Positions 25,468 through 33,565 of a stretch of 64,000 bases of DNA are shown here, in pieces (the stretch's first letter is position 1; the number at the start of each line of letters is the position of its first letter). This DNA comes from Poriferisodalis sp965231925 (GTDB lineage: Bacteria; Actinomycetota; Acidimicrobiia; Acidimicrobiales; Poriferisodalaceae). The translations under genes were made by a program, and so were the position numbers. Under the pieces are notes generated by a model, which searched no databases, had not been told where the DNA came from, and saw only the letters and a program-made list of their open reading frames with translations. Location: positions 4,092,001 through 4,156,000 of the forward strand of contig OZ246894.1 in NCBI GenBank assembly GCA_965231925.1, read 5' to 3'.

Positions 25468-25985
25468 ACGACTTTTCGCACTGTTTCGCCAACGCCGGAA
25501 TCGGGCGCTGGGAGGCCATCCTCATCGCAGCTGCCGTCTCGGCAGCGGTGGCCCTGGTCGGAATCTGGCAGAGCGCTCGCTCGGCCCGCCAGGACCGGCA
25601 GCGCCGCCTCTTTGGCGAGGCGCTGGCTGCCGTCATGGATTACCGCGAATTCCCCTACATCATCCGCCGCCGCACAAGTGATGAGCAGAGCAGTGAGATT
25701 TCGCGTGAACTTTCCAGGGTTCAGGGGTCGCTGAATCGTTACAGCGCCATACTCGCGGTCGAATCGCAAACGGTCGGTGCCGCTTACGTCTTTCTCGTCA
25801 AGCAGACCCGTGCAGTGGCCGGTCCGTTAATCGCCCAAGGCTGGAACCAGCCGGTCCGCGAACGAGCATCGGACATGCGCGTTGGTGATGTCGACCTATC
25901 CGAACTCGAACCAGCCACTGACGCATTCATTCGGGCAACACGAACGCACTTGGCGATTCTCCGCTTCAGTCGCCGGCATCGATGA
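25464..25985 (+). CDS. One-TM protein coupled to the CD-NTase-E2 gene, possible effector
   Basis: 173 residues. One hydrophobic helix at about residues 17-37, followed by a basic stretch (RSARQDRQRRL) that should face the cytosol, then a mostly helical region (about 50-170). No enzymatic motif is visible. Starts with GTG within GTGA, so its translation is coupled to the upstream CD-NTase-E2 gene. In CBASS, membrane proteins coupled to a cyclase are usually the effectors that damage the membrane when the cyclic nucleotide is made. By context this is the candidate effector. No known effector family was recognised. Confidence 0.6.
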   Translation: MNDFSHCFANAGIGRWEAILIAAAVSAAVALVGIWQSARSARQDRQRRLFGEALAAVMDYREFPYIIRRRTSDEQSSEISRELSRVQGSLNRYSAILAVESQTVGAAYVFLVKQTRAVAGPLIAQGWNQPVRERASDMRVGDVDLSELEPATDAFIRATRTHLAILRFSRRHR

Positions 25986-26093
25986 TGCGCCTCCACCCGA
26001 CAGCCGCCCACATGGCCGATCGCCTCGGCCGTCACATCTAGGCGGTTGCTGCGACGCGTACGCCCGCGGCGTGCGCAGTGAGGTCGAATTCGC

Positions 26094-26327
26094 CTACAGC
26101 CAAGCGCGACGTCGTTTCCGCCAGACGACGATCGCGATGACACACAGCACTAGCGGCGCTGACGCGAAGATTCCAAATCCCGCCCACATCCCGTCCCACG
26201 CCGAGCGAACAAGCGACCAGAACGACAACGAACTCATCCCCGCCAAGATCACGAAGCCCACGAGAACCCAAGCCACGCCGCCCAACCCTCCTCCTCCTCG
26301 GTTTCCGGATCTGCCCCGTCGTGCCAT
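26094..26327 (-). CDS. Small two-TM membrane protein
   Basis: 77 residues from the ATG at 26327, which has AGAAGGGA upstream. Basic, Gly-rich N-terminus (MARRGRSGNRGGGG), a hydrophobic helix at about 17-33 and a second at about 50-68, ending in RKRRRAWL. Both termini are strongly basic, so both are probably cytosolic. It runs towards the CD-NTase operon and away from the next unknown pair. No family recognised. Confidence 0.6.
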   Translation of the reverse strand: MARRGRSGNRGGGGLGGVAWVLVGFVILAGMSSLSFWSLVRSAWDGMWAGFGIFASAPLVLCVIAIVVWRKRRRAWL

Positions 26328-26462
26328 TGCGTTTCCCTTCTCTTTGGTGAACACCTCAGTTGGGTGAACACCGCTCCCCCCGCAGTGGACCAGGGGGGTG
26401 TGACAACGAGCACACCGCTGCGGATTCACGGAACTCGTCTATTGGCGAGCGGCGTGACTGCG

Positions 26463-26468
26463 TACGCT
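26463..26468 (+). promoter_or_regulatory. -10 element of leaderless promoter for unknown gene pair
   Basis: TACGCT ends 8 bases before the ATG at 26477. Confidence 0.4.
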
Positions 26469-26476
26469 GACGGGCC

Positions 26477-27706
26477 ATGGCGACGGACTCCGGATACCTC
26501 CCTCGGCTGGGCTCCCGCGAGGAGTTCGTCGACCATCTCGAGGGCTACACCGATCCCACCGTTGCTGAACTTCAGGACGGCAAGCTGACTCGGAAGCTGC
26601 TCAAGACGTACATGCTCGAGACAGCGAGGCACTCAGACTCGACGCCAGACTTGGCCTTGCTCTTCCCACCTCATGTTCGGCTGCATCGCCTCGACGACGC
26701 CCTCTTCCGCGTGGAGGACACCACTCACCAAGGTCAGGTTGTCGGCTTGCTGGAAGCGCTCGAAGAACGCCACCCGGTCTTCTACACGACGCTCGCCGCT
26801 GACGTCAGTAATAGGTGGGTACGGCAGGTTGTCGACCGCAATCCGTGGCTCGACCGGCTCTGGCTCTCTTCACAGATCCTGTTCGAACTCTGGAACTACG
26901 TGCAACGCACGACTCCGCCGCATCGCTACGTTCGTCTCGGCTTCGAACACGAAGCTTGGTACGAAGCGGCAACGGACAACGGTGGGTCCGATGTCGATGA
27001 GGTCGACAACGACGAATCCGCGGACGATGAGGCGAGCCGGAATTTCGTCGAGCGCCGGCGGTCACGGGTGACCCTCACCGAGAAGCTCGGGGTGCTCCAG
27101 CAAAAGCTGCCGGAGTTCCGCAACCTCTACGACCCGATGCACTCGCTGGTGCAGCTGCAGGTCCCAGGCGGGAATCGCGGCGGCCACTTGCTCTACCACG
27201 ACGGCCACGCCACCAATCGCAGCGATTCATTCGTCGAGCACCGACAGGAGATCGCCAAAGTGCTCAGCCTGTATCGCCGAGTCACCGAGCATTCCGAAGA
27301 CCGGCTCTGGCTGGACACGACCGAGGTCGGGGTCGACGGCTTCGCCGTCAACGGCGCGCCAATCACCATCCGATTCAGCCAACCGCTGAACGACGAGACG
27401 TTTGCCCGCTTCGTTGACCTCGGCCTCAAGCGCCGCACAAGCCGGTTTCGCATCGGCGGGTACGTCACATGGCATGGACCCACCAAAGTCCACGTCGCGG
27501 CAATCGATCGCCACCTTTGGCAACCCTTCCTGCTCGAAGTAACGAGCCGCCAACTGACCGCGGTGCTGCCACACGGCACCTGCGGCAACACGATCCACCG
27601 TCTGGTGACAAACGTCCAACGGTGGCTCGATCCGAACGTCGACGTCTGGCTCGGTAGTGAGCCCTACGAGACTGCGGTGGCGAACTCCATGCAGACTGCC
27701 GCATGA
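26477..27706 (+). CDS. Unknown protein, first gene of a coupled pair in the defence island
   Basis: 409 residues, cytosolic by composition. An N-terminal helical part (about 1-170) is followed by a very acidic loop (about 170-192: Asp/Glu-rich with two Asn), a basic segment FVERRRSRVTLTEKLG, and a C-terminal half of mixed strands and helices ending near 400. No Walker motif, DxD, HxH or nuclease core stands out. Stop and next start overlap as ATGA. It has its own promoter and does not read from the CD-NTase operon. I do not recognise the family. Placement between a CBASS-like operon and the nucleotidyltransferase/phosphatase pair suggests a defence role by association. Confidence 0.7.
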   Translation: MATDSGYLPRLGSREEFVDHLEGYTDPTVAELQDGKLTRKLLKTYMLETARHSDSTPDLALLFPPHVRLHRLDDALFRVEDTTHQGQVVGLLEALEERHPVFYTTLAADVSNRWVRQVVDRNPWLDRLWLSSQILFELWNYVQRTTPPHRYVRLGFEHEAWYEAATDNGGSDVDEVDNDESADDEASRNFVERRRSRVTLTEKLGVLQQKLPEFRNLYDPMHSLVQLQVPGGNRGGHLLYHDGHATNRSDSFVEHRQEIAKVLSLYRRVTEHSEDRLWLDTTEVGVDGFAVNGAPITIRFSQPLNDETFARFVDLGLKRRTSRFRIGGYVTWHGPTKVHVAAIDRHLWQPFLLEVTSRQLTAVLPHGTCGNTIHRLVTNVQRWLDPNVDVWLGSEPYETAVANSMQTAA

Positions 27707-28767
27707 GTGACGATCCCACGCTGCTCGCGGATCAGGTGTTCCAGCTGAACACGCTGCTGTGGGCGCTCGAAGAACTGCCAGACAAGGGCGACATTCAACC
27801 CGTCCTGCGGCAGGCCGGCTACTACCTCGGGGCCATCGGGCGACGGGTCGTCATGCCGACGGATGAGGAATCGCTTGCTGCGCTAGCGAGGCTGACCGGG
27901 GCGGCGGACCGAAACCCGTGCCACCCTGACCTATGGCTTCGGCATGCAACCGATCCAATCCAGCCGCTCGTCGAACTGAAAGCCCAAGGTTTCTCGCCGG
28001 AATCGTCCAATCGTCGACAGGCACTCAAGCTCCTTGCCGCTGCGACTGACCTTGCACCATCGCTTGGCGAGATCGATCAGCGCCCCGGCCATGTCCTGTA
28101 CGCGACGGTCGCCACCGACGCTGGCGTGATCGCATCGACGCTCAGTGTCTTGGCCGAGGCACTGAACGCAGAAGGCGCGGCTGCGGCCCCGACGGGAGCG
28201 ATAGGACTTGCCATCGAGAACGAGGGCGTAGCGCTGTCGAGCCCTCACCCGGCCGACCTGCCGCCGCCGCTTGAAAGCCCGCTCTCGGGTCGTCCGATCG
28301 TTCTTCGCCGCGACGGAGACAACGACCTGCAACCCTTGTACTTCGTCCCGTGGATCCCTGGAATCGCAGAGAGCCAGAATCCCGACTTGCACTCGGCCGG
28401 ACTCCAGGAGATGACCGCTCGAGTACTCGTCTACATGCAGGCCGCAGTCGGCCGAGCACTGCCGCCAACGGCACTTACTCTGGATGGCGACCGTCTGCTC
28501 AGTGACGCAACATTCGGCGTATTCGACAAGTGGCGAGACTCCGACAGGCAGAATTTCAGCGACGCTGTAGGCAAGATCGTCGATCGGACGCTTGGGTCAG
28601 TTGTCGAGGTGCGTCGCCTCTCGAATAGTTGCCGCGAGATCGACATCCCCGATCTCAACGCGAAGGACGAAGTGATTGGCCGCATTGAACAGGCAGACCC
28701 CGCCAATCCGAGCACAAACCTCAAGGCTGCTGTCGAGGAACCGCCGACACTGTTTGACGAGAGCTAA
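27703..28767 (+). CDS. Unknown protein, second gene of the coupled pair
   Basis: 354 residues, soluble. Helical N-terminus (LLADQVFQLNTLLWALEEL) with a Gly/Tyr turn, then alternating Ala-rich helices, a Pro-rich loop (about 185-195) and a C-terminal region without recognised motifs. Overlaps the previous gene by 4 bases (ATGA), so the two are made together. No known domain recognised. A hairpin about 200 bases downstream may end the transcript. Confidence 0.7.
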   Translation: MSDDPTLLADQVFQLNTLLWALEELPDKGDIQPVLRQAGYYLGAIGRRVVMPTDEESLAALARLTGAADRNPCHPDLWLRHATDPIQPLVELKAQGFSPESSNRRQALKLLAAATDLAPSLGEIDQRPGHVLYATVATDAGVIASTLSVLAEALNAEGAAAAPTGAIGLAIENEGVALSSPHPADLPPPLESPLSGRPIVLRRDGDNDLQPLYFVPWIPGIAESQNPDLHSAGLQEMTARVLVYMQAAVGRALPPTALTLDGDRLLSDATFGVFDKWRDSDRQNFSDAVGKIVDRTLGSVVEVRRLSNSCREIDIPDLNAKDEVIGRIEQADPANPSTNLKAAVEEPPTLFDES

Positions 28768-28966
28768 CCCTGCTAACGACGTAGGTCGTTTGGGCATCCT
28801 CCAAACACTGAACACCTAGATACTCGTTACCTAAACCCATGGATGGATTCTGAGAGCCTCATCTTGGGAGAGTTGGTATCTGCGTTCCCAGTATCGGTCG
28901 CGCTACGAAACTTGCTTATAGCCGCGTGTAACCGTAGAGTGGCGATAGGCAAACGTAGACATGGAC

Positions 28967-28989
28967 TAGGTCGCACCGAAGCGGGCCTA
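28967..28989 (+). terminator. Hairpin downstream of the unknown pair
   Basis: TAGG-t-CGC at 28967-28974 pairs with GCG-gg-CCTA at 28981-28989 around an ACCGAA loop. There is no long T-tract. A hairpin with the same ACCGAAGC loop ends the XRE-ImmA gene at 42652. Confidence 0.35.
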
Positions 28990-29088
28990 TGTTCGAGTCG
29001 TAGCAACCAGCGAGAATTGAGTAACTCAACGAGCATGGATCATCACTCAAACGGATTCCACACTCCAAATCGCGGTGCCCAGGCTAAG

Positions 29089-29187
29089 GGTCCACCAGAA
29101 GTCAAGTCGCGTGGTCTGCGCTCGAGAATCATCCGTAACTCTTGGCAATCACACGGATCGTTCGCGCGACTTGACCCGCGGCGGGCA
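29089..29187. mobile_element. 99-bp MITE-like element, copy 1
   Basis: 99 bp with imperfect terminal inverted repeats of about 23 bp (core TCAAGTCGCG at the left, CGCGACTTGA at the right). Flanked by perfect 5-bp duplications CTAAG at 29084-29088 and 29188-29192. About 90 percent identical to copy 2 at 33467-33565 with no gaps. It has no coding capacity for a transposase, so it should be moved in trans by an enzyme encoded elsewhere. Confidence 0.85.
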
Positions 29188-29225
29188 CTAAGGGCGAAAT
29201 CAAACCTTAAACGAACAAGTCGCAA

Positions 29226-30047
29226 ATGAACCAGTATTCTCCAACAAACTATGCTAGTGATCACGAAGCTGTCAGCGATAAATTGGCGAAACTTGGAGTG
29301 CCATCAGACCTCATCGAACCAGCCCTAGGCTCTCTGCCAGAGCAAACTAGGAGCATACTGATCTATGGTAGTCGCGCCCGTGGCGACCACCTAATACACT
29401 CGGATCTGGATCTTCTCGCAATCGTACCGCGCCCGACATACTCGCGAAGACACGGCGACGCGAATGTAACCTGCTATACCGCTGAGCAGCTTCAGCACGC
29501 TACAAAGACACTGTTTGGCATGCATATTCAGCGCGATGGCATCGTTATAGCAGACACAGACGGCGAACTGCATGACATCCTGCAGAGTCTCGAGGCTCCC
29601 AATCCATCCACTCTGATTCGCCGTGTCCGTCATTTTTCATCAATCTTAGACTCGGCCAAAACGGACAAGGAACAACATCTCGCCGGCTTGTGCCGACTCG
29701 CTCGATTCCTTCTGCGGACTGCCATCTACACGCAGGCACTAGATGAAGGATCACCATGCTTCTCGGTTCGCGAGTTAGCGGAGCGTCTTGCGGAGCCTGC
29801 CCTGGCAACACTCTTAGCTTCGAATCCGACTGTCGTCGGCGAAGCAACAGCCAACCAACTTCACGGTCTCTGCACGAGGTTGCGTATTGCGGTCGGATCC
29901 TCTCCCGCCACGCCGTATTCATCTCTCATGGCTTTGGTAGTTGGCGAATGGGATTCGGACCGCGAGTGTGCCAGCCTTGCCCTACTGGCTATGACAGATG
30001 ACCATATTGAGCTTGACTACTCTCAACTCGCGAATGTATTCCTATGA
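29226..30047 (+). CDS. MNT-type nucleotidyltransferase with helical C-terminal domain
   Basis: 273 residues. Minimal nucleotidyltransferase core: IYGSRARGDHLIHSDLDLLAIV (Gly48-Ser49, Asp60, Asp62), the GSxARG-x(n)-SDxDL pattern of MNT proteins. The remaining 150 residues are helical and may be a HEPN-like domain, but the RxxxxH motif of active HEPN RNases is not obvious. MNT enzymes in MNT/HEPN pairs add AMP to a partner toxin. Coupled by ATGA to a PP2A-like phosphatase downstream. AT-rich codon use unlike the flanking genes points to transfer. Confidence 0.75.
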   Translation: MNQYSPTNYASDHEAVSDKLAKLGVPSDLIEPALGSLPEQTRSILIYGSRARGDHLIHSDLDLLAIVPRPTYSRRHGDANVTCYTAEQLQHATKTLFGMHIQRDGIVIADTDGELHDILQSLEAPNPSTLIRRVRHFSSILDSAKTDKEQHLAGLCRLARFLLRTAIYTQALDEGSPCFSVRELAERLAEPALATLLASNPTVVGEATANQLHGLCTRLRIAVGSSPATPYSSLMALVVGEWDSDRECASLALLAMTDDHIELDYSQLANVFL

Positions 30048-30652
30048 CACGGGAAATTGCAGTAGTTGGTGACGTACACGGCAAACTCAGTGCTCTCATC
30101 GCGGTCACCGACAGTGCACTCGGAAGTGCTGATACTCTTGTATTTGTCGGCGACTATATCAACCGTGGTCCACAGAGTGCCGACGTCGTCGAATTCCTTA
30201 TCGAACTCAAGCGTAGCGAGCACGACTGCGTATTTCTTCGCGGCAATCATGAGACCGAATTCTTGGCATATCTTGAAGGAGGCCCGGTAGCCAAGTTTCT
30301 AGCAATCGGAGGCGCCGCCACTTTCAAATCATACTGCCGCCCCGACGAACTCTTGGAAGAAACAAACTTTCGCTCGCTGATACCCGATAAACACCTACAA
30401 TTCCTCAAGGATCTATCAACCTATTATCAAGACGGTAAACTGCTAGTTACGCATAGCTTGACCGACCCGGTGCCTGCCGAGCTACAAGCCAACTCTGAAT
30501 CGCTCTATCGTATCGCCGGACATTTCCCGCAGGCAACTCGTCGACCTCGGGTTACTGATGCATATTCACTAATCGACACCGGATGCGGAACATGGGACGA
30601 TGGCGCGCTCACCTGCCTATTTTGGCCAAGCGGCAACTGGATTCAGAGATAG
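30044..30652 (+). CDS. PP2A/calcineurin-like metallophosphatase
   Basis: 202 residues with all five metallophosphatase blocks: GDVHGK (Asp10, His12), VGDYINRGP (Asp37), RGNHE (Asn68, His69), VTHS and a late His/Trp region. This is the PPP family layout of protein serine/threonine phosphatases and ApaH/PrpE-type dinucleotide hydrolases. Overlaps the nucleotidyltransferase gene by 4 bases. Together they could be a modifier and a demodifier (adds AMP or a nucleotide, removes phosphate), or the phosphatase may be the toxic effector. Same AT-rich composition as its partner. Confidence 0.85.
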   Translation: MTREIAVVGDVHGKLSALIAVTDSALGSADTLVFVGDYINRGPQSADVVEFLIELKRSEHDCVFLRGNHETEFLAYLEGGPVAKFLAIGGAATFKSYCRPDELLEETNFRSLIPDKHLQFLKDLSTYYQDGKLLVTHSLTDPVPAELQANSESLYRIAGHFPQATRRPRVTDAYSLIDTGCGTWDDGALTCLFWPSGNWIQR

Positions 30653-30894
30653 CGCCTTGAGAGATGTCACGCTTGGAGACGGCCGAACTCCATCTCCAAC
30701 AAACTGGCAGGATGATGATGCGATTCATATGCATGACCGCCTTAGGTAATGCGAAAAGATCCCATGACTATTAGGTTAGGAAACATCGTGAGACTATGAG
30801 GATCCGACGATTTGGGGGATCGAAGGCCGCCTCTATCGAATCGAATCGCAGGCGACTCTAGGATCAGTTTCCGTAACAATTCATTGCAATATGA

Positions 30895-32406
30895 TCAACA
30901 AATCTCTACTGAATCGATATCTTTCAATTTCTGCAGCGCTATATCAATACCTGCGAGATTGCCCGATTTGTTGTTGATGCGGAGGCACCGCTCAGCATAG
31001 CCCCGCGCCTCCTCAAGCTCATCAACGGAAAGGTGCAAATCCGCCAGTTGGCCGCAGGCAATTGCAGTGCCATCCGAATGCCCGAGCTTGTCATTAAGGT
31101 CCAAACACATCTCAAATTGCTGACGCGCTCCTTCCGGGTCGGATTCAGCTAATGCAATTTCGCCAAGAGTAGACAACGCGTTCGCCAGAGTGCGGATTTC
31201 ATCACCAGAGCCTTCCAAAGTGGCGATAGCGTTTTCAAGGTGTTCTCTTGCCTTCGCCAATTCTCCTTGCTCTCGCAATATTCGCGCGATGTTGATTCTG
31301 CTTTTCGCAACTCCCAGTACGTCGCCAAGTTGTTGCCGCAAGTCGAGGGCTGTTCCATGCTTCGATAGAGCGGCACTGACATGACCAAGTTGTTTAAGCG
31401 TTAGTCCCAGGTTATCCTGCGCGTAGGCTTCCGCAGCTTGGGCCTCATTATCGTCACGTACGCGTGCGGCTTTAATTGCCTCTTCAAGGCATCGGCGGGA
31501 TTCTTCGAGTTTTCTCTGCTTTCGCTGTATTACAGCCATGTTCGCCAACACTGTTGAACGCTCGACAGCAGCGGATGTCAGATCAACATCGCCTAGGGTC
31601 TCAAGCCTCAGAATTCGTTCATTTGTTTCCAAGGCGCGCTCAAGCCTACCTGTACGGCGTAAGAATTTCGCGTACGCGATGAGGCTCGTTCTATCGTCTG
31701 TGGCTATCGCAGTGGCGTAAGCCACTTCGGCCTCGGTCACCAATCCCTTGCTCTCCAATTCTTGGGCCCGAGCTAGCTGTTGAATGACAGCTTGATCGGA
31801 GGTGGAATCTGGAGTGTTGTCTGCTGAACTTCTGGGCAAGTGCGGTATCCTAATTTCTCGCGGGATCTTATCTGAGAAGTTTTGGTGCCATGAGCGTAAC
31901 TGTCTCGCAAGTAGTTGCTCTAGCTCATTGGTCTTATCGAAAGTATTGTACAGTACCTGCTTGCTCATCTCAAGATCTTGTTTGAATTGTAATACTTGTC
32001 CCAGTTGTGGCCCGGCGTCGGCCAGCTGCCGTTCGTTCACTGCTCGAAAGTAGATCGCAATATCTCTCATCGGAGCGTGTGAATCGCTGAGACACTCTAT
32101 TGCGACGGCGATCTCTTCTTGCGTGCCCGAGCTGAATGTGGCATCCTTACTTGTCGCTGTGCCCCATCGGTCCCAAATTGCGGCCACCATGTAATCCGCG
32201 GTCCGTACTTTTTCGTTTATCCGACCCTGCGGTCTGCCGACACCGCTGGGGAGCTGTTCCCATCCGACCGCAACGAAGGTGAATCCGGCCTCAAACCCGA
32301 ATTCGTTGTTGAATTTGTCAATGGACTCGCGGAAAAGTTCTCGCTCTTCGTCGAGTCCTCCCGGCGAGGCCAAGAATATGCGCACTTGAGTTGATTCAGA
32401 CGCCAC
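30895..32406 (-). CDS. DUF4062 domain fused to tetratricopeptide repeats
   Basis: 503 residues. N-terminus (about 6-120): RIFLASPGGLDEERELFRE and YMVAAIWDRWG, the DUF4062 pattern that resembles TIR-type domains and is found at the N-terminus of bacterial NLR-like and other immune proteins. Middle (about 125-200): linker with coiled-coil character. C-terminal half (about 205-500): about eight TPR units (for example AEVAYATAIATDDRTSLIAY and GELAKAREHLENAI). TPRs bind other proteins. A likely sensor or scaffold whose N-terminal domain signals or kills. Transcribed towards the phosphatase from its own leaderless promoter. AT-rich like its neighbours. Confidence 0.75.
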   Translation of the reverse strand: MASESTQVRIFLASPGGLDEERELFRESIDKFNNEFGFEAGFTFVAVGWEQLPSGVGRPQGRINEKVRTADYMVAAIWDRWGTATSKDATFSSGTQEEIAVAIECLSDSHAPMRDIAIYFRAVNERQLADAGPQLGQVLQFKQDLEMSKQVLYNTFDKTNELEQLLARQLRSWHQNFSDKIPREIRIPHLPRSSADNTPDSTSDQAVIQQLARAQELESKGLVTEAEVAYATAIATDDRTSLIAYAKFLRRTGRLERALETNERILRLETLGDVDLTSAAVERSTVLANMAVIQRKQRKLEESRRCLEEAIKAARVRDDNEAQAAEAYAQDNLGLTLKQLGHVSAALSKHGTALDLRQQLGDVLGVAKSRINIARILREQGELAKAREHLENAIATLEGSGDEIRTLANALSTLGEIALAESDPEGARQQFEMCLDLNDKLGHSDGTAIACGQLADLHLSVDELEEARGYAERCLRINNKSGNLAGIDIALQKLKDIDSVEIC

Positions 32407-32412
32407 TAGATG

Positions 32413-32418
32413 AGTCTA
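32413..32418 (-). promoter_or_regulatory. -10 element of leaderless promoter for DUF4062-TPR gene
   Basis: Minus-strand TAGACT ends 6 bases before the GTG at 32406. Confidence 0.45.
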
Positions 32419-32512
32419 TGTATGTCTTCGGCTTGACAAGAAAGTCTCATTAAGCGGCCTGCCTTCGCTGGTTATCGCAGATATTGGAAATCGAAGTATA
32501 CTGACGCATACG

Positions 32513-33265
32513 TCACTGAATCCTTTTCGTTGAGCCGAGCCAGATGTGCTTGCCGATGGCTGCGAGAGTGGTCTTGTGGGTCTCGTAGCCGGGCATGAGG
32601 CGGGCGACAGTGGCCCAGAACTCTGGGGTGTGGTTGGTCTCACGGAGGTGGGCAAGTTCGTGGACGAGGATGTAGTCGATGAGGCCGGGTGGCAGTTGCA
32701 ACGTGGCCCAGTGGAGGTTGATGCGTTGTGGGCCTTCGGTCGGACGGGCCGAGCCCCACCGATAACCGAGGTCGCGGACCTCGACACCCACATCGTCTTC
32801 ACCCATTCGAGCTACCCAAGGGCGCACTCTTCGGCGGAGCCACTGGCTGCCGACGTCGGTGTACCAGCGGCGCATCGCGGTAGCGCCGTTGACGGCTTCG
32901 ATCGCGCGTAGGTGAAATCGGCCGCGTTCGAGACGAACGGACGCTGAGCCTTCGATTTCAGTTGTGAGCGTCAGGCGGTAGCTGCGGCCGAGGTAGGCGA
33001 AGCCTTCGCCCTCGACGAATTGCTTGACGACCGCCGGGCCGGTGAGCGCGTCCTTCTCGGCCAGCTTGCGATACACCCAGGAGCGCTTCGACTTCACGAA
33101 TTGCGTGGCGCGCTCGACCGTCGCCGTGGTCGGCGCTTTGAGCAGCAGCGAGGCATCGCGCTCGACCACGATCTCGATGGTCTTGCGATCGCTAGGCGGG
33201 TCCACTTGAAGCACGAGGTCGCCGACCACCAGCGACGAGCAATCGTGCAGCGCAGCAGAAGTCAT
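32513..33265 (-). CDS. YgjP-like (DUF45/SprT-related) zinc metallopeptidase of the type I RM locus
   Basis: 250 residues from the ATG at 33265. Long frame upstream overlaps the lost tail of hsdR. Zinc site HELAH in ILVHELAHLRETNHTPEFW at about residue 200, with the third ligand in the following NHTPEF block; GYRWGSA and RINLHWATLQLP are characteristic of the YgjP/M48-like family (DUF45). Such genes commonly follow hsdR in type I restriction loci, though their role is not known. It lies 67 bases beyond the original hsdR stop at 33333. Confidence 0.85.
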   Translation of the reverse strand: MTSAALHDCSSLVVGDLVLQVDPPSDRKTIEIVVERDASLLLKAPTTATVERATQFVKSKRSWVYRKLAEKDALTGPAVVKQFVEGEGFAYLGRSYRLTLTTEIEGSASVRLERGRFHLRAIEAVNGATAMRRWYTDVGSQWLRRRVRPWVARMGEDDVGVEVRDLGYRWGSARPTEGPQRINLHWATLQLPPGLIDYILVHELAHLRETNHTPEFWATVARLMPGYETHKTTLAAIGKHIWLGSTKRIQ

Positions 33266-33332
33266 GGCCACCGATGCCAACGGGTGCAGCGCTCCGCAGC
33301 GGGCACCGAGATCGGTGGCAACTCGGGAGCAG

Positions 33333-33461
33333 TCATGACAGTCGGTGCTGATTGGCCTTGGCGAGGGCAACTAACTCGACGGCCAGCTCGTCGAGGCTGG
33401 CGTAGGCGAACAGGTTGCTGCGGTCGAGCGTCTGCTTAATCGCCTTGCGCAGCTCGTCCTG
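33333..33461 (-). pseudogene. Detached C-terminal 42 codons of hsdR
   Basis: Reading from 33461 leftwards in the frame that continues the hsdR reading if the 99-bp element and one target duplication are removed gives QDELRKAIKQ then TLDRSNLFAYASLDELAVEL and VALAKANQHRLS, ending with TGA at 33335-33333. This is the typical helical end of a type I restriction endonuclease subunit. It is intact but no longer joined to the gene. Confidence 0.9.
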
Positions 33462-33466
33462 CTTAG

Positions 33467-33565
33467 GGTCCGCCAGAAATCAAGTCGCGTGGTCTGCGCT
33501 CGGGAACCATGCGTAACTCCTGGCAATCACACGGATCGTTCGCGCGACTTGACCCGCGGCGGGCC
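33467..33565. mobile_element. 99-bp MITE-like element, copy 2, inserted in hsdR
   Basis: Same 99-bp element as at 29089-29187. Flanked by perfect 5-bp duplications CTTAG at 33462-33466 and 33566-33570. Terminal inverted repeats contain TCAAGTCGCG/CGCGACTTGA. The insertion lies after hsdR codon ...NATK and supplies the last codons (GPPRVKSRERSV) and the stop of the present hsdR frame. Confidence 0.9.

Larger units (their letters stand above)
28768..29225. other. Gene-free stretch with hairpin and 99-bp inserted element
   Basis: Frames here look non-coding. It contains a hairpin at 28967-28989, the first copy of the 99-bp inverted-repeat element (29089-29187) and its CTAAG target duplication. 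From about 28770 the base composition becomes visibly AT-richer and stays so to about 32500. This marks the left boundary of a foreign insert. Confidence 0.6.

Noticed and set aside
28980..29005. T-arm-like segment CTATG-TTCGAGT-CGTAG suggesting a tRNA gene
   Set aside because: The stem pairs well, but no matching acceptor, D or anticodon arms were found upstream at the right spacing, so a tRNA or tRNA-derived attachment site cannot be supported.
29089..29187. attC-type integron recombination site as explanation for the 99-bp element
   Set aside because: Conserved integron core sites (GTTRRRY/RYYYAAC) are not at the ends, no integron integrase is present, and perfect 5-bp target duplications indicate transposition.
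30760..30790. TTAGGTTAGG resembling half of an IdeR box
   Set aside because: It lies in the gap between two convergent genes with no start codon near, and the second half-site is absent.
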